From positions 1-24,758 of the forward strand of contig WSUB01000321.1 of assembly GCA_019633425.1 (NCBI GenBank): a stretch of DNA of 24,758 nt. The letters run 5' to 3'. This document shows positions 9,673 through 19,021 of this stretch, piece by piece. The notes beneath the pieces were generated by a model. That model made no database searches and had not been told where the DNA came from. It was given only the letters and a program-made list of their open reading frames with translations. Both the position numbers and the translations under genes were made by a program. The first letter of the stretch is position 1, and every line of letters begins with the position of its first letter. This DNA is from Tulasnella sp. 424. Its lineage: Eukaryota; Basidiomycota; Agaricomycetes; Cantharellales; Tulasnellaceae.

Positions 9673-12425
9673 ATGTCTCTCGCCGAGTCTATCAAGCAAT
9701 CCGTCATGTCAGGTGTTGAAAACGTTGAAAAGAGTGGGTAGAGTCGTTCGTGGACCTACAATGTCGTGCTGACGAGACCCTCCACAGCTGCCCAAAAAGC
9801 CACATCCAATGCTAAACAAGCCCAGCTTGCCGACTTCACTCTCGATTATACAAAGGACCGCGGCATCGCCACTCACTTTGGCGTTCTTCAGTCTGTACGT
9901 CAACACCATGATCTGGTTCACGAGGTCTTTCTAACTTACATGCCACCCTTCAGGACACGGACACAGCCCTCAAAGCTGGCGTTAGGGTCGGTGCCTCGCT
10001 ATCGCGTCCTGCGCGGTCCGCTGATAGATGGCGCTGTTTCTATAGGGCCCAACGTTGATCGAAGACACCCATGCCCGAGAAAAGATCACCCACTTTGACC
10101 ATGAGCGCATCCCGGAACGCGTTGTTCACGCCCGAGGAACTGGTGCCCATGGCTACTTCAAACTCCACACACCCATTCCCGAAATTACCTACGCTCCCAT
10201 ATTAAACGACACCTCTCTCACAACACCAACATTCGTCCGTTTCTCCACGGTCGGTGGTTCTAGAGGCAGCGCAGATACCGTCCGGGACGTTCGAGGATTT
10301 GCGACGAGATTTTATACACAGGAGGGAAATTGGGACATTGTCGGAAATAATGACCCTGTGGTAGCTCGATTGACGTTCTGAGGCTTGTATGACGCCACTA
10401 ACGAAGTCGGTCTCTAGTTCTTCATCCAAGAGTCGATCAAGTTCCCCGACCTCATTCACGCTGTCAAGCCGGAACCACATAATGAGATTCCCCAGGCCCG
10501 TGAGTTGCCAATTGATCCAGTTGCATGGAAAGTCTCTCCATGACTGAGGCTATTTGTTGTGTAGAGTCCGCGCACGACAACTTTTGGGATTTCATTTCAC
10601 GAACACCCGAGTCTTTGCATATGATTATGTGGCATCTCAGCGACCGTAACATTCCTCGCTCATACCGGTATGTGCCGTCATGTCGTCTCCTGCATCGTAA
10701 TTTCCCTGACCCCCACCGTTGCCAATAGTATGATGCAAGGCTTTGGCGTGCACACCTTCATTTGCGTCAATGCCAAGGATGAACGTTCCTTCGTCAAATT
10801 CCACTGGAAGCCCAAGCTCGGGATCCACAGTCTTGTCTGGGACGAAGCTTTGAAGATCTCTGGACAGGACCCCGATTTCCATCGTCGCGATTTATGGGAC
10901 GCTATTGAGGTGCGAGCTCCAATATATATCCCTTCGCTCTTTGAGTTCGGTTAACTCAAGGACGATTGTAATTTACAGGCTCGTGCATATCCCGAGTGGG
11001 AGCTTGGTGTTCAAGTTGTACCCGAGGCTAATGAACATGACTTTGATTTTGACCTACTGGACGCGACCAAAATCATCCCGGAGGAGCAAGTCCCCATCAA
11101 ATATATCGGAACGATGGTATTGAATAAGAATCCGGATGAATTCTTCTCGGAGACCGAGCAAGTCGCATTCTGTACGCAACACATGGTTCCAGGTATTGAG
11201 CACTCCAAGTAAGTCGGGACGTTCACGCATCTGGACCACGGAATTAATTTGTTCTTGGATATATAACAGTGATCCCCTCCTTCACCTCCGCTCCTTCTCA
11301 TACCAAGATACCCAAACCTCGCGACTCGGCAGCGTCAACTGGAACCTCATCCCCATCAACCGTCCCGTCTGCCCCGTATTCAACAACCACCGCGACGGCT
11401 TCATGCAAATGCAGATCAACAAGGGTCCCAACTATTGGCCGAACCGCTTTGGAACTCCTCACCCCGTCCCCGCCAAACATGGCGGACAAGTTCTTTCACC
11501 ACAACCACTCCCCTCCGGTGTCAAAGAGCGTGTCAGGGGTCCCAAGTTCAGCGAGCACTACAGCCAAGCTACGCTCTTCTGGAACTCGATGAGCAATGTG
11601 GAGAAGGAGCATATCGTGAACGCGTTTAGCTTCGAGCTAGGCAAGTGTGAGGATAAAGGCGTCATTGAGCTCACGTTGGAACAAATCAACTTTGTGAGTA
11701 GCATGTTAAGCCTCAGCCTGTGGAGTGAGCCGCACGCTGAACGAACGCTGCTGCTTTTAAAGATTGACAACAAGCTTGCGTGCCTCGTCGCTGCGAACCT
11801 GCATGTCCCGCCTCCAAAAGAAGTCCATCCGAATCATGGCAAGAAGTCCGCGTTCCTCTCCCAGGTCGACTATTCCAATCCCAACAACGCGTTCACCGCC
11901 GTGGGTCGCAAACTTGGCCTCTTTGTCCAGGAGGGATTTGACTTTGGCATCGCGGGTGGAATCAAGGGCGCCTTCGAAGGCATGGGCATTATCACCGCCG
12001 TCGTTGGTCCCCGTAGAGGCAAGATCAACAGCTCTACGACCGGAACGTTCCTCGAAACGCAGTTTACCTTCGAGACGTGCCGTTCCACTCTGTTCGACGC
12101 GGTTTTCTTCGTCGGTGGGAGCGGTCCCGAATACGAAAAGCTCAAGAGACAAGGGCGGTGGTTGCACGCTGCGCGCGAAGCGTTTATGCATTTCAAGACC
12201 GTCGGTGCTTCGGGAAGCGCGGTGAATTGGTTGAGCAGGTACGCTTTACCCGGAGAGATGGATCAGTTGGTCGGCGACTTGAAGGAGGATGGTGTCGTTG
12301 CTGAGCAAGGGATTGTTTTGTCTGGCAGCAAGCTGAAGGAGATACCATCCTTGATTAAAAAATTGTCTGACGAGATGGCCAAGCACCGTGCTTGGGGAAG
12401 GGACATTTCTGCGATTGCTGCTTGA
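9673..12425 (+). CDS. CAT: Large-subunit catalase with C-terminal flavodoxin-like domain, 10 exons, 732 aa
   Basis: Exons are 9673-9733, 9788-9894, 9954-9986, 10046-10360, 10418-10499, 10565-10667, 10729-10909, 10979-11208, 11270-11693 and 11763-12425 (2199 nt, all phases agree). It is a haem catalase splitting hydrogen peroxide to water and oxygen. Visible signatures: catalytic His95 in RVVHARG, the distal Asn in IVGNND (168-169), and the proximal haem region [13 protein letters not shown] with Tyr382 as axial ligand. Residues about 560-710 form the flavodoxin/DJ-1-like domain that marks the large-subunit clade; 732 aa is the normal length. There is no signal peptide and no SKL-type peroxisomal end, so a cytosolic enzyme is likely. 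Intron 9 (11694-11762) is 69 nt without an in-frame stop, so retention would add 23 residues. The 3' end of this gene is the source of the fragments scattered downstream. Confidence 0.96.
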
Positions 12426-12757
12426 GGGCGCGCGCTGGGTGCGGTTTTTTATAATACACCTTTGATGATACTGTATATGTATTTTGTATCGTTCAGTGTG
12501 AAAATATACACGCTCAGATCGTGAATTAGGAGCATGGAAGGTTATTTTCGCTAAAGGCCGATGAATTCAATGTATTTTTCCCCTAAAATGAAAGTGGCGA
12601 AGCCTTCGCTTATTTTCACTCGCGGGGAATCATTCAAAGGGCTCGCTGTTCAGATCACCTCGATCGAACCGATATAGATCAAATACAAGGATCTGAGAAA
12701 CTTGGGAACTCCAAAAACTGAATAGACCGCAAAGAAAATGTCACCGACTACTCTTGG
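12426..12757. other. Catalase 3' flank, duplicated once downstream
   Basis: No gene. The stretch after the stop is recognisably repeated after the fourth catalase fragment (about 20370-20668), for example the CGCTGGG and GATAATA neighbourhoods and the segment just before the M genes. This shows that the duplication copied the whole catalase 3' end plus flank. Confidence 0.6.
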
Positions 12758-13364
12758 TTACGCGCGGTTGGGGCCGTTTGGGACGACGATTTTGCCTGCC
12801 GTTAGATCATACACGTCCGAGTAGTCGCTGGGTGGTAGAAAAGCCAAGAGTCAGCCTCACGACTAGGAGGGTAGCGCCTTTAGGTGGTTTCAAAGCGCCT
12901 ACTCACCCAATATTGAGTAGCTCTATAGTATATTCGTCCGAGCTGCAATGTAGTCGCGGTCAGGGGAGAGATACGGATGGCCGTGCGGCGGCGTTGAGTG
13001 GCTGGAGCGAGAACTCACCCAGACATGTCTACCGAAGCCTCAAAATATTTTTGCCCACGAGTGGAGATTCTCTTGGCGAGAATGCGTAGCTTGAACTCGG
13101 GTGCAGGTCTGTTATTAAATCCAACCGCGAAGCTATTTTGGTGCCCCAAGCCTAGCCTTAGCGACGAGATGGGGAAGAAATAGAATACACTAGTTGAAAG
13201 ACGCACTACTCTGGGCTTGAGTCACAATAGGTCCATTGGAACCTGAATTTGAGCTGGCCATCCTGCAATTGACTTTGGAAGTTTTTAATTCGAATGCCAC
13301 CGTTAGAGCAGTCATCGTCCCGCTTGGATCTGGGGGAGCGAGAGAGACGAGATCGTGGAGCCAT
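12758..13364 (-). CDS. M1: small intron-rich protein of unknown function, 4 exons, 124 aa
   Basis: Minus-strand exons are 13364-13210, 13132-13019, 12942-12907 and 12827-12758 (375 nt, phases agree). I do not recognise the family. It starts MAPRSRLSRSPRSKRDDD, then GGIRIKNFQ, the conserved core FQWTYCDSSP, an alternating hydrophobic/charged region with RISTRGQKYFEA, and ends SDVYDLTAGKIVVPN...PNRA. There is no signal peptide or membrane segment, so a soluble intracellular, perhaps beta-rich, protein is likely. An alternative acceptor at 13156 also keeps frame (132 aa); I prefer the one at 13132 because an AG is present there in all three copies. M2 and M3 support the exon structure, since all four exon boundaries recur. 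The region that is a TATA box in M2 and M3 reads ATTAAT here, so expression may be weak. Confidence 0.62.
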
Positions 13365-13479
13365 TTGCGTAATGTGATCGGATGGGCAGAAGAGAGGACG
13401 CACAGTATTTTTATAGATGAAAGGGGGGGGAGAGAATTGATGTTCTTGGTATGGTGACTAGCGTTGTACTTCAGATTAA

Positions 13480-14159
13480 TACGGCCCTTCAGATGTTAAG
13501 CGCGGATTCAATAACACTTTGTTCAGGACACCCTTTTCCAATGCCGTTCCCTCTTGTAGTCTTGTCGATGCACTCCACCGATGTAGACAGCATAGCCAAA
13601 AGATAGGCAGTAGCTAAATGTGGATGTCTGCCAACACGGGTTCCAGTTGCTCCATCGTCTTGGCGGGGGCAGTGTAGGAGCGGAGACGTGGAGGATGTTC
13701 TAAAAAAGGGCATGGAGAGAGGACGTTAAGCCATTTTGAGCCAAGAAAATTCTTGGCGATCACAGAAATGGGTGGTCATGTGGTTTCCTCGTGCCGCGCT
13801 GAACAAATCGGTTCGCCCCAGCACTGGCTCGAGTGATGGCGATGTGGCTTGTCTAGATTCGATGTGGACAGAAGATGGTCTGCTTCACTCTTGATACAAG
13901 ACTTGATTTACATTGGTGCTGTAGTTGACTTTCGTGTGGCTTTGTTGAAGGCTTTCCTAGATTTACTCCACTGTGCACGTGACGAGAAGGTGGCCTGTCG
14001 CCGGAGTACTTGTAGGTTAGTAACGTGATTATATAAGGAATCCCTGCAGTTTCGCCACATTAGGAAATGTGACATATGGCGAAGCTTTCCCGCTTTAGCT
14101 TGCGCGTCTGCTCGTCGAGACGGTCACAGGTTCTGGCGATGGCTCAGCTGTTGCCTCGA
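13480..14159. repeat. B1: repeated non-coding block upstream of M1
   Basis: This block is also found at 15290-15955 and 21372-22060, with shared landmarks such as GTAGACAGCAT and CCATCGTCTTGGCGG. Short open frames occur but are broken differently in each copy. In the best-aligned part the changes fall evenly over the three codon positions, so I see no coding constraint. It may hold the upstream promoter region of the M genes or an old dead gene. Confidence 0.55.
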
Positions 14160-14488
14160 AAGGTCGACAACAAGCTCCCTCGTCGCTGCCAACCTTCACC
14201 TCCCACTTCCGAAAGAAGTCCATCTGAATCAAAGCAAGACCATCGAGTTTGTCCCTCAAATTGGCTATTCTAATTCAAACTACAGGTTTACCATCCGAGG
14301 GGCGGACTCAACTCGGTCTCTTTGTCCTCGCAGCGGAAAAATCAACAGCTAGCTCCACAGCCGGGACGTTCCTCGAAGCACAATTCACTCTCGGGACTTG
14401 CCGTTCAACCCTGCTCGACGCATTATTCTTTGTTGGTGGAAGCGGTCCCGAATAAGACAAGCTCAAGAGGCAAGGGCGGTGGTTACAG
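14160..14488 (+). pseudogene. Catalase C-terminal fragment 1 (truncated)
   Basis: This aligns to catalase exon 10 from GACAACAAGCT to the GGSGPE segment, where a TAA follows directly. The conserved piece GTFLEAQFTLGTCRST and [10 protein letters not shown] is readable near 14367-14453, while the proximal half is frameshifted and has lost about twenty codons. The similarity stops about thirty bases further on, at GGCGGTGGTTAC, and the sequence passes straight into the 3' flank of M2. There is no haem domain, so no catalase function. Confidence 0.85.
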
Positions 14489-14595
14489 CATCAGCTAATC
14501 CATATTGACATGTTACAAGTACAAGAATCCGGGAAGCATACGAGCTCCAAAGAATGAATCTACCCCCACTGAAAAAGGTCGTCCAGTGTTCTTGG

Positions 14596-15184
14596 TTACG
14601 CGCGGTTGGGTTTGACGGGGATGACGCTGCTTTGATCATACACTTCTGAGTGATCGCTGAGAGGGAGAATAGCCAAGAGTCAACCTCACGACGAGGAAAA
14701 TAGCGTGTTTCAGCGGCTACAAAGCGACTACTCACCCAGTCTTGAGGAGTTCGAAAATGAATCCCTTCCCACTGCAATGTAGTGGCTGTCAGGGGAGAGA
14801 TACGGATGGCCGTGGCGGTGTTGTGGAGCGGGAACTTACCCAACGTCTACCCAACCCTCAACATAATTTTGCCCACGAGTGGAGACCTTCTCGTAAAGAA
14901 TCTCCAGCTTGATTAGAGGTGATGGTCTGTGATCAAATGCAACTGCAAAGCTGTTTTGGTGTCCAAAGCCAGCATCAGCGAGGAGAAGATTTGGAAGAAA
15001 CAGAATGCACAAGTCGAACGACGCACTAGTCTGGGCTCGAGTCGCAGTAGGTCCATTGGAACCTGTACTTGACCCGGCCGCCATACTGTTGGGTTTTGAG
15101 GTTTTTGAATCGAATGCCTCCATGAGAGCAGTGATTTTTGGAATTGGACCCTGGAGAGCGAGCGAGAATAGACGCTGGAGCCAT
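14596..15184 (-). pseudogene. M2: second M copy, donor of intron 1 destroyed
   Basis: The four exons correspond to 15184-15030, 14950-14840, 14771-14736 and 14656-14596, and all keep the M reading frame (363 nt, 120 aa if spliced). Core motifs persist: MAPASILARSPGS, GGIRFKNLK, FQWTYCDSSP, STRGQNY and PNRA. At the exon 1 donor, GTAGTG of M1 has become CTAGTG, which removes the GT and creates an in-frame TAG two codons after SSP. Introns 2 and 3 keep good GTAAGT and GTGAGT donors. A TATA-like TTTATA lies on the shared block about 100 bp upstream (15285-15290). This is either a recent pseudogene or a gene that now yields a 52-residue product. Confidence 0.65.
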
Positions 15185-15289
15185 GTGTGAGAGCGGATGG
15201 GCAGAGGGAGGACGGGTAGTGTGTACAGATGAAAGGGGGGAAGAATCGTTGTTCTTGGTATGCTAGGTATCGCTGTACTTCAGATTTAT

Positions 15290-15955
15290 AAGGCCCCCCG
15301 GATGTTAAGCGCGCACCCAATAACACTTTGTACAAGACATCCTTTTCCGATGCCGTTCCCTCTTGCAATCTTGTCGATGCACTCCACCAATGTAGACAGC
15401 ATAGCCAAAAGATAGGCAGTAGCTAAATGTGGATGTCTGCCGACACGAGCTCCAGCCGCTCCATCGTCTTGGCGGGAGCAGTGTAGGCAGAGGGGTTTCT
15501 AAACAAAGGCATGGAAAAGACGTTAGGCTATTTTGGGCCAAAAGAAATTCTTGGCAGTCACAGGAATGGCGTGGGCATGTGGGTTCCTCGTGCCGCGGTG
15601 AACGAATTCGTTCGGCCCAACACAGGCTCGAGTGATGGCGATGTGGACATATGGCTTGCCCAGATTCGAGAAGGGCAAAACGATAACCCGACACCGTGGT
15701 CTCAAAAAAGGATTTAATTTAACTTGGAGCCGGAATTGGCTGTCTTGTGGCTTCGAAGGACTTCCGAGTTTTCCCAGATCGCCTCGTTGGAGATAGAGCG
15801 TTGCCACTGGAGCACCAATCGTTGATAACGTTATTAAAGAATACCTGCCGCGCTTTGCCAAGACGAAGAAATGTGAAATCTGGTAAAGTTGAGCTTGCGC
15901 GCGTCTGCTTATTGAGCCGGTTACAGGTATGGTGGTGGCTCCGCCGCTGCTTCGA
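15290..15955. repeat. B2: repeated non-coding block upstream of M2
   Basis: This is the second copy of the block at 13480-14159. A 151-codon minus-strand frame (15523-15978) crosses it, but the matching frame is interrupted in the other two copies. I therefore regard it as fortuitous. Confidence 0.55.
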
Positions 15956-16470
15956 AAGTCCAATGGCAAGCTAATCACAGTAGATGACGTGCTGCTTTCC
16001 TGCCAACTCTCACGTTCAGCCTTCCCGTCCCACCTCTGAAATTTCGAAAGAAGTCCATCTGAATCACAGAAAGGCCGCCGCGTTCCCCTCTCAGACTAAT
16101 CGTTCTAATCGAAACAACAGGTTCACTGCCGAGGGACGTAAACCTGGTTTCTTTGTGCACTAGTATATACGGGCTCGACTTTGGCATCACAAGTGGAATC
16201 AAGGCTGCCTTCACCGGCATTGTCGCCGTGGTCGGTTCTCCCAGAGGCAATATCAACAGCTTCACAAACGGGGGACGTTCCTCGAGATGCAGTCACATTC
16301 GAGACTTACCGTTCGGCTTTGTTCGACGCAGTGCTCTTCGTCGGTGGAAGCGGTGCCGAATACGAGAAGCTCGAGAAGCAAAGACAGTTGTTACATGCTG
16401 CTCGTGAAGCGTTTATGTATTTTAAGACCGTTGGCTTTTCGGAAGGCGACCTGTTCGATCATCTCGAATC
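15956..16470 (+). pseudogene. Catalase C-terminal fragment 2
   Basis: This matches catalase exon 10 from about residue 513 to the HFKTVG segment. Readable parts are the GLDFGITSGIKAAF stretch and, in another frame, FETYRSALFDAVLFVGG and [16 protein letters not shown]. It is frameshifted around 16270. Relative to the intact gene it lacks the GMGI codons after the AF(E/T)G motif, a deletion shared with fragment 3. It ends at the sequence TTCGGAAGGC, after which the X module begins. Confidence 0.85.
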
Positions 16471-16479
16471 GTCATACTA

Positions 16480-16980
16480 GTGATAGCGCGTCGTGGCGGA
16501 GAGGACGGCGAAGGAGGAGAGTCTCGACGCCGCCGAACTCGATGCCTTCGCCTGTATATCACTAGTATTTCTTTGTAAAGAGGCAACCCATATGGAGAAC
16601 GTGTTTGAAAATGCGGTGAAAAGGTAGACTTCCGCAAATTTCGGAAGATGCCGCGGAAGACCGTCTTTTCTACATATTCTCTAGTTCAGAAAGAATGCAG
16701 TGCATGCAGCTCAGGTAACCTGTGGACAAGATCCGTTGATAGTGGTTTGAACGCAGTTGTATGTTCGCCAGTGGGGCAGTCCTTACTTCTGGATCCGCAG
16801 ACGGCACTGTCCGATTGGGGGTTGTTCAGACTGGAACTCTGTTGTGTTCTTCCCTGATGGGAAGGTCTTGGCATCCAGGGGCCCGGGGGTTCGGTTACAC
16901 AATTCGGTTGTGGCATGGTCAACAACCGAGCGAGCCATTCATAGGTCACATCAATTGCACCGACTGCGTTGCGTGATGAC
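16480..16980 (+). pseudogene. X1: block with WD40-repeat coding remains
   Basis: Three WD40-type signatures are readable in shifting frames: SGSADGTVRL followed by VVQTGT (about 16780-16840), NSVVFFPDGKVLAS (about 16835-16880), and TIRLWHGQQPSEPFIGH (about 16900-16950). The spacing is that of consecutive beta-propeller repeats, as in the WD40 arrays of fungal NACHT/NLR-like proteins. A piece between the first two is deleted compared with X2. No complete repeat or start is left, so it is a relic. Its place just before the S1 promoter recurs in X2 and X3. Confidence 0.6.
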
Positions 16981-17035
16981 GGGAGGAAATAGAGAGATGG
17001 CAATTACACGGGAACCAGAGTTCAGGGCGAATAAC

Positions 17036-17150
17036 GATATTTAGTAGCGGGCGAGCTCAAATACCGGCTTGCCGCTCTAACACTATATCTTTCAAAACTC
17101 TTCCTGTGCCCTCCAACTAGTATCTCATCGACTCTCGTCAGCTTGGAAAG
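17036..17150 (+). promoter_or_regulatory. S1 proximal promoter and leader
   Basis: GATATTTA at 17036 lies 115 bp before the ATG, the same distance as in S2 (18907); in S3 the motif is TATATTTA at 116 bp (22571). Shared blocks downstream are GCGAGCTCAAATA, CCTCCAACTAGTA and GTCAGCTT just before the ATG. This conservation suggests a copied core promoter and leader. Confidence 0.55.
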
Positions 17151-17600
17151 ATGCACTCCTCCATCCTCTCCTCTGTCCTCGCCTTCATGGCCCTCATTAC
17201 CGTCGCACTCGCCGGCGACTGCACCAAAATACCCTTTATCGACAGATACTACTGCGGCCGAGTAATCAACCACTCCAAATACCAAATGCGCTACGTCACA
17301 GACCCAAACTCATCCTCAGGCAAGAACTTATGCAACATCTGGAACTGGTCAGACGACGGCGGGGCCATCGTCAAATGTACCCAGAAGTATCTCAACAGCG
17401 GCAGTAGTGTTGGTGCCGGCGTCGTGTCTAGACGTGGGACGGATGTCGATGCGTTCTGTTTTGCGGATCGCGATTACTTTGTCAGCGAGTCTACTATAGT
17501 TCCGAGGGGGGAGTGGACTAGGATTCATGACAATCAGGTTGTGACTTGTTCTGGTGGGAATGGTGATGTCCCCCGGTGCGAAATCAAGCTTCAGCTGTAG
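17151..17600 (+). CDS. S1: small secreted seven-cysteine protein, 149 aa
   Basis: This is a single-exon gene. Residues 1-21 form a clear signal peptide (MHSSILSSVLAFMALITVAL then A), with cleavage expected before Gly22-Asp-Cys. The 128-residue mature protein has seven cysteines (24, 35, 61, 76, 103, 133, 143) and several tryptophans, including NIWNWSDDGG. It is rich in Gly, Ser and Asn and has no membrane anchor. I do not recognise the family. Size, secretion and cysteine content are those of a secreted effector-like or cell-surface protein, but that role is inference. S2 is a full-length paralogue with the same cysteines; the segment between Asp108 and Trp122 is the main variable stretch. 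An odd cysteine number allows a free thiol or a dimer. Confidence 0.82.
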   Translation: MHSSILSSVLAFMALITVALAGDCTKIPFIDRYYCGRVINHSKYQMRYVTDPNSSSGKNLCNIWNWSDDGGAIVKCTQKYLNSGSSVGAGVVSRRGTDVDAFCFADRDYFVSESTIVPRGEWTRIHDNQVVTCSGGNGDVPRCEIKLQL

Positions 17601-17898
17601 TAGGTGTCAACGTTCAAGCCAGGCCGAACGATGCTAAGACAGGCCCTTAATCTCTCTCGATTGTTGATTTTCTTTTCATGTTTGTTTCTCTCTTGGTTTG
17701 TCCTCATCTTCATGTTTTGTTTGTTTCATCTCCGTTTTGTTGGTCTGTTTCTCCATCAGTTCGGTCTCGTACTTTTCTCTTATATCGTAAAACCTTTCAT
17801 GTACGGGATACCTCAGTCAATTGCCGCATCGCTGAGTATTCCATCCTGACAGTAGGAGTAAAGGTAAAATAAAATGTTCTTAGGAGGTGGTGGCGGGG
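17601..17898. repeat. S 3' spacer, copy 1
   Basis: T-rich 3' region of S1, repeated after S2 at 19457-19761. Shared strings include ACCTTTCATGTACGGGATAC and AGGAGGTGGTGGCGGGGAAA, the latter directly before the catalase fragment in both copies. The open frames in it are low-complexity and not conserved as protein. Confidence 0.65.
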
Positions 17899-18322
17899 AA
17901 ATCCAAAGAAGTAAGAAGTTCATCTGAATCACAGCAAGACCGCCGCGTTACTCTCTCAGACCGACCGTTCTAATCGAAACAACAGATTCACTGCCGAGGA
18001 ACGTAGACCTGGTCTCTTTGTGCACTATGGGCTCGACTTTGGCATCACAGGTGGAATCAAGGCTGCCTTCACCGGCATTGTCGCCGTGGTCGTTTCTCCC
18101 AGAGGCAATATCAACAGCTTCAAAAACGAGACGTTCCTCGAGGTGCATTTCACGTTCGAGACTTACCGTTCGGCTCTGTTCGACGCAGTGCTCTTCGTCG
18201 GTGGAAGCCGTGCCGAATACGACAAGCTCGAGAGGCAAGTACGGTTGTTGCACGCTGCTCGTGAAGTGTTTATGCATTTCAAGACCGTTTGCTCTTCGGA
18301 AGGCGGCCTGTTCGATCATTAG
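17899..18322 (+). pseudogene. Catalase C-terminal fragment 3, still open for 100 codons
   Basis: This is homologous to catalase exon 10, from the [10 protein letters not shown] region on. From 18020 to 18322 the catalase frame is uninterrupted and reads GLDFGITGGIKAAF, FLEVHFTFETYRSALFDAV, LLHAAREVFMHFKTV and ends GGLFDH. It shares the deletion of the GMGI codons with fragment 2. Upstream it is out of frame, and the last fifty or so codons of the domain are missing. It lacks the haem domain, so it cannot be a catalase. A stand-alone flavodoxin-like peptide is conceivable but no start context or promoter supports one. Confidence 0.8.
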
Positions 18323-18324
18323 CG

Positions 18325-18850
18325 CGTCGCGACGAAGATGACGGCGAAGGAGGAAAGTCTCGACGCCTTCGCCTGTGTATCACTAGTACTTCTTTGTAAA
18401 GAGGCAACCCATAAAGTAATAGCTGGGTACTTGCACAGAAGTCGAAACCAGGAGATAGCGAGGAGTTATGGAGAAAGTGTTTGATAACATGGTGAAAACT
18501 TGGTATAATGTCGGAAGATGCGGCGGAAGACCATCTTTTCTACGTATTCTATAGTCCCGGAAGACTGGGTTAACATGCAGTGCAGGTAATCTGTGGACGA
18601 TATATGCTGATAATGGCTTAAACGAAGTTGTATTTTGCCAGTGGGGCAGTCCTGGCTTCTGGATCCACAGGCGGGACGGTCCGATTATGGGTTGTTCAGA
18701 CTGGAACGCCGTTGAGCAAGCGCTCATGGGCCACAAGGATTGAATCGTTAACCATTGTGCTCTCCCCAGAGCGAAGGTCTTGGCATCCAGGGACTCCGGT
18801 TACACAATATCACCGAGCGACTCGTTGCACTGACTCCGTTGCGTGACGAC
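18325..18850 (+). pseudogene. X2: second block with WD40-repeat remains
   Basis: The copy corresponds to X1. It reads AVLASGSTGGTVRLWVVQTGTPL (about 18642-18712, beyond twenty residues only in part conserved). The following DNA, in another frame, gives EQALMGHKD and then a stop. This keeps the GH dipeptide and the WV/WD-like end of a WD40 repeat that X1 has lost. Downstream VLASRDSG survives. It is disabled by stops and frameshifts. Confidence 0.6.
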
Positions 18851-18906
18851 GGGACGGAATAGAGGGATGGCGATTACGCGGGAACCAGAGCTGAGGGTGG
18901 ACAAAA

Positions 18907-19021
18907 GATATTTAGGAGCAAGCGAGCTCAAATATCGGCTTGGTGCTCTACCATCATAACTTCCCAAATTCATTCTGTCCCCTCCAACTAGTATCTCATC
19001 GACCCTCGTCAGCTTAGAAAG
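18907..19021 (+). promoter_or_regulatory. S2 proximal promoter and leader
   Basis: GATATTTA lies 115 bp before the ATG. GCGAGCTCAAATA, CCTCCAACTAGTA and CGTCAGCTTAGAAAG follow at the same positions as in S1. Confidence 0.55.

Noticed and set aside
11757..12191. 144-codon frame antisense to catalase
   Set aside because: Shadow of the strongly biased catalase coding strand.
13133..13156. Upstream acceptor for M1 exon 2 (132 aa form)
   Set aside because: The AG is missing in M2 and M3, whereas the downstream AG is present in all three copies; kept only as an alternative.
15523..15978. 151-codon minus-strand frame in block B2
   Set aside because: The same frame is interrupted in the homologous B1 and B3 blocks.
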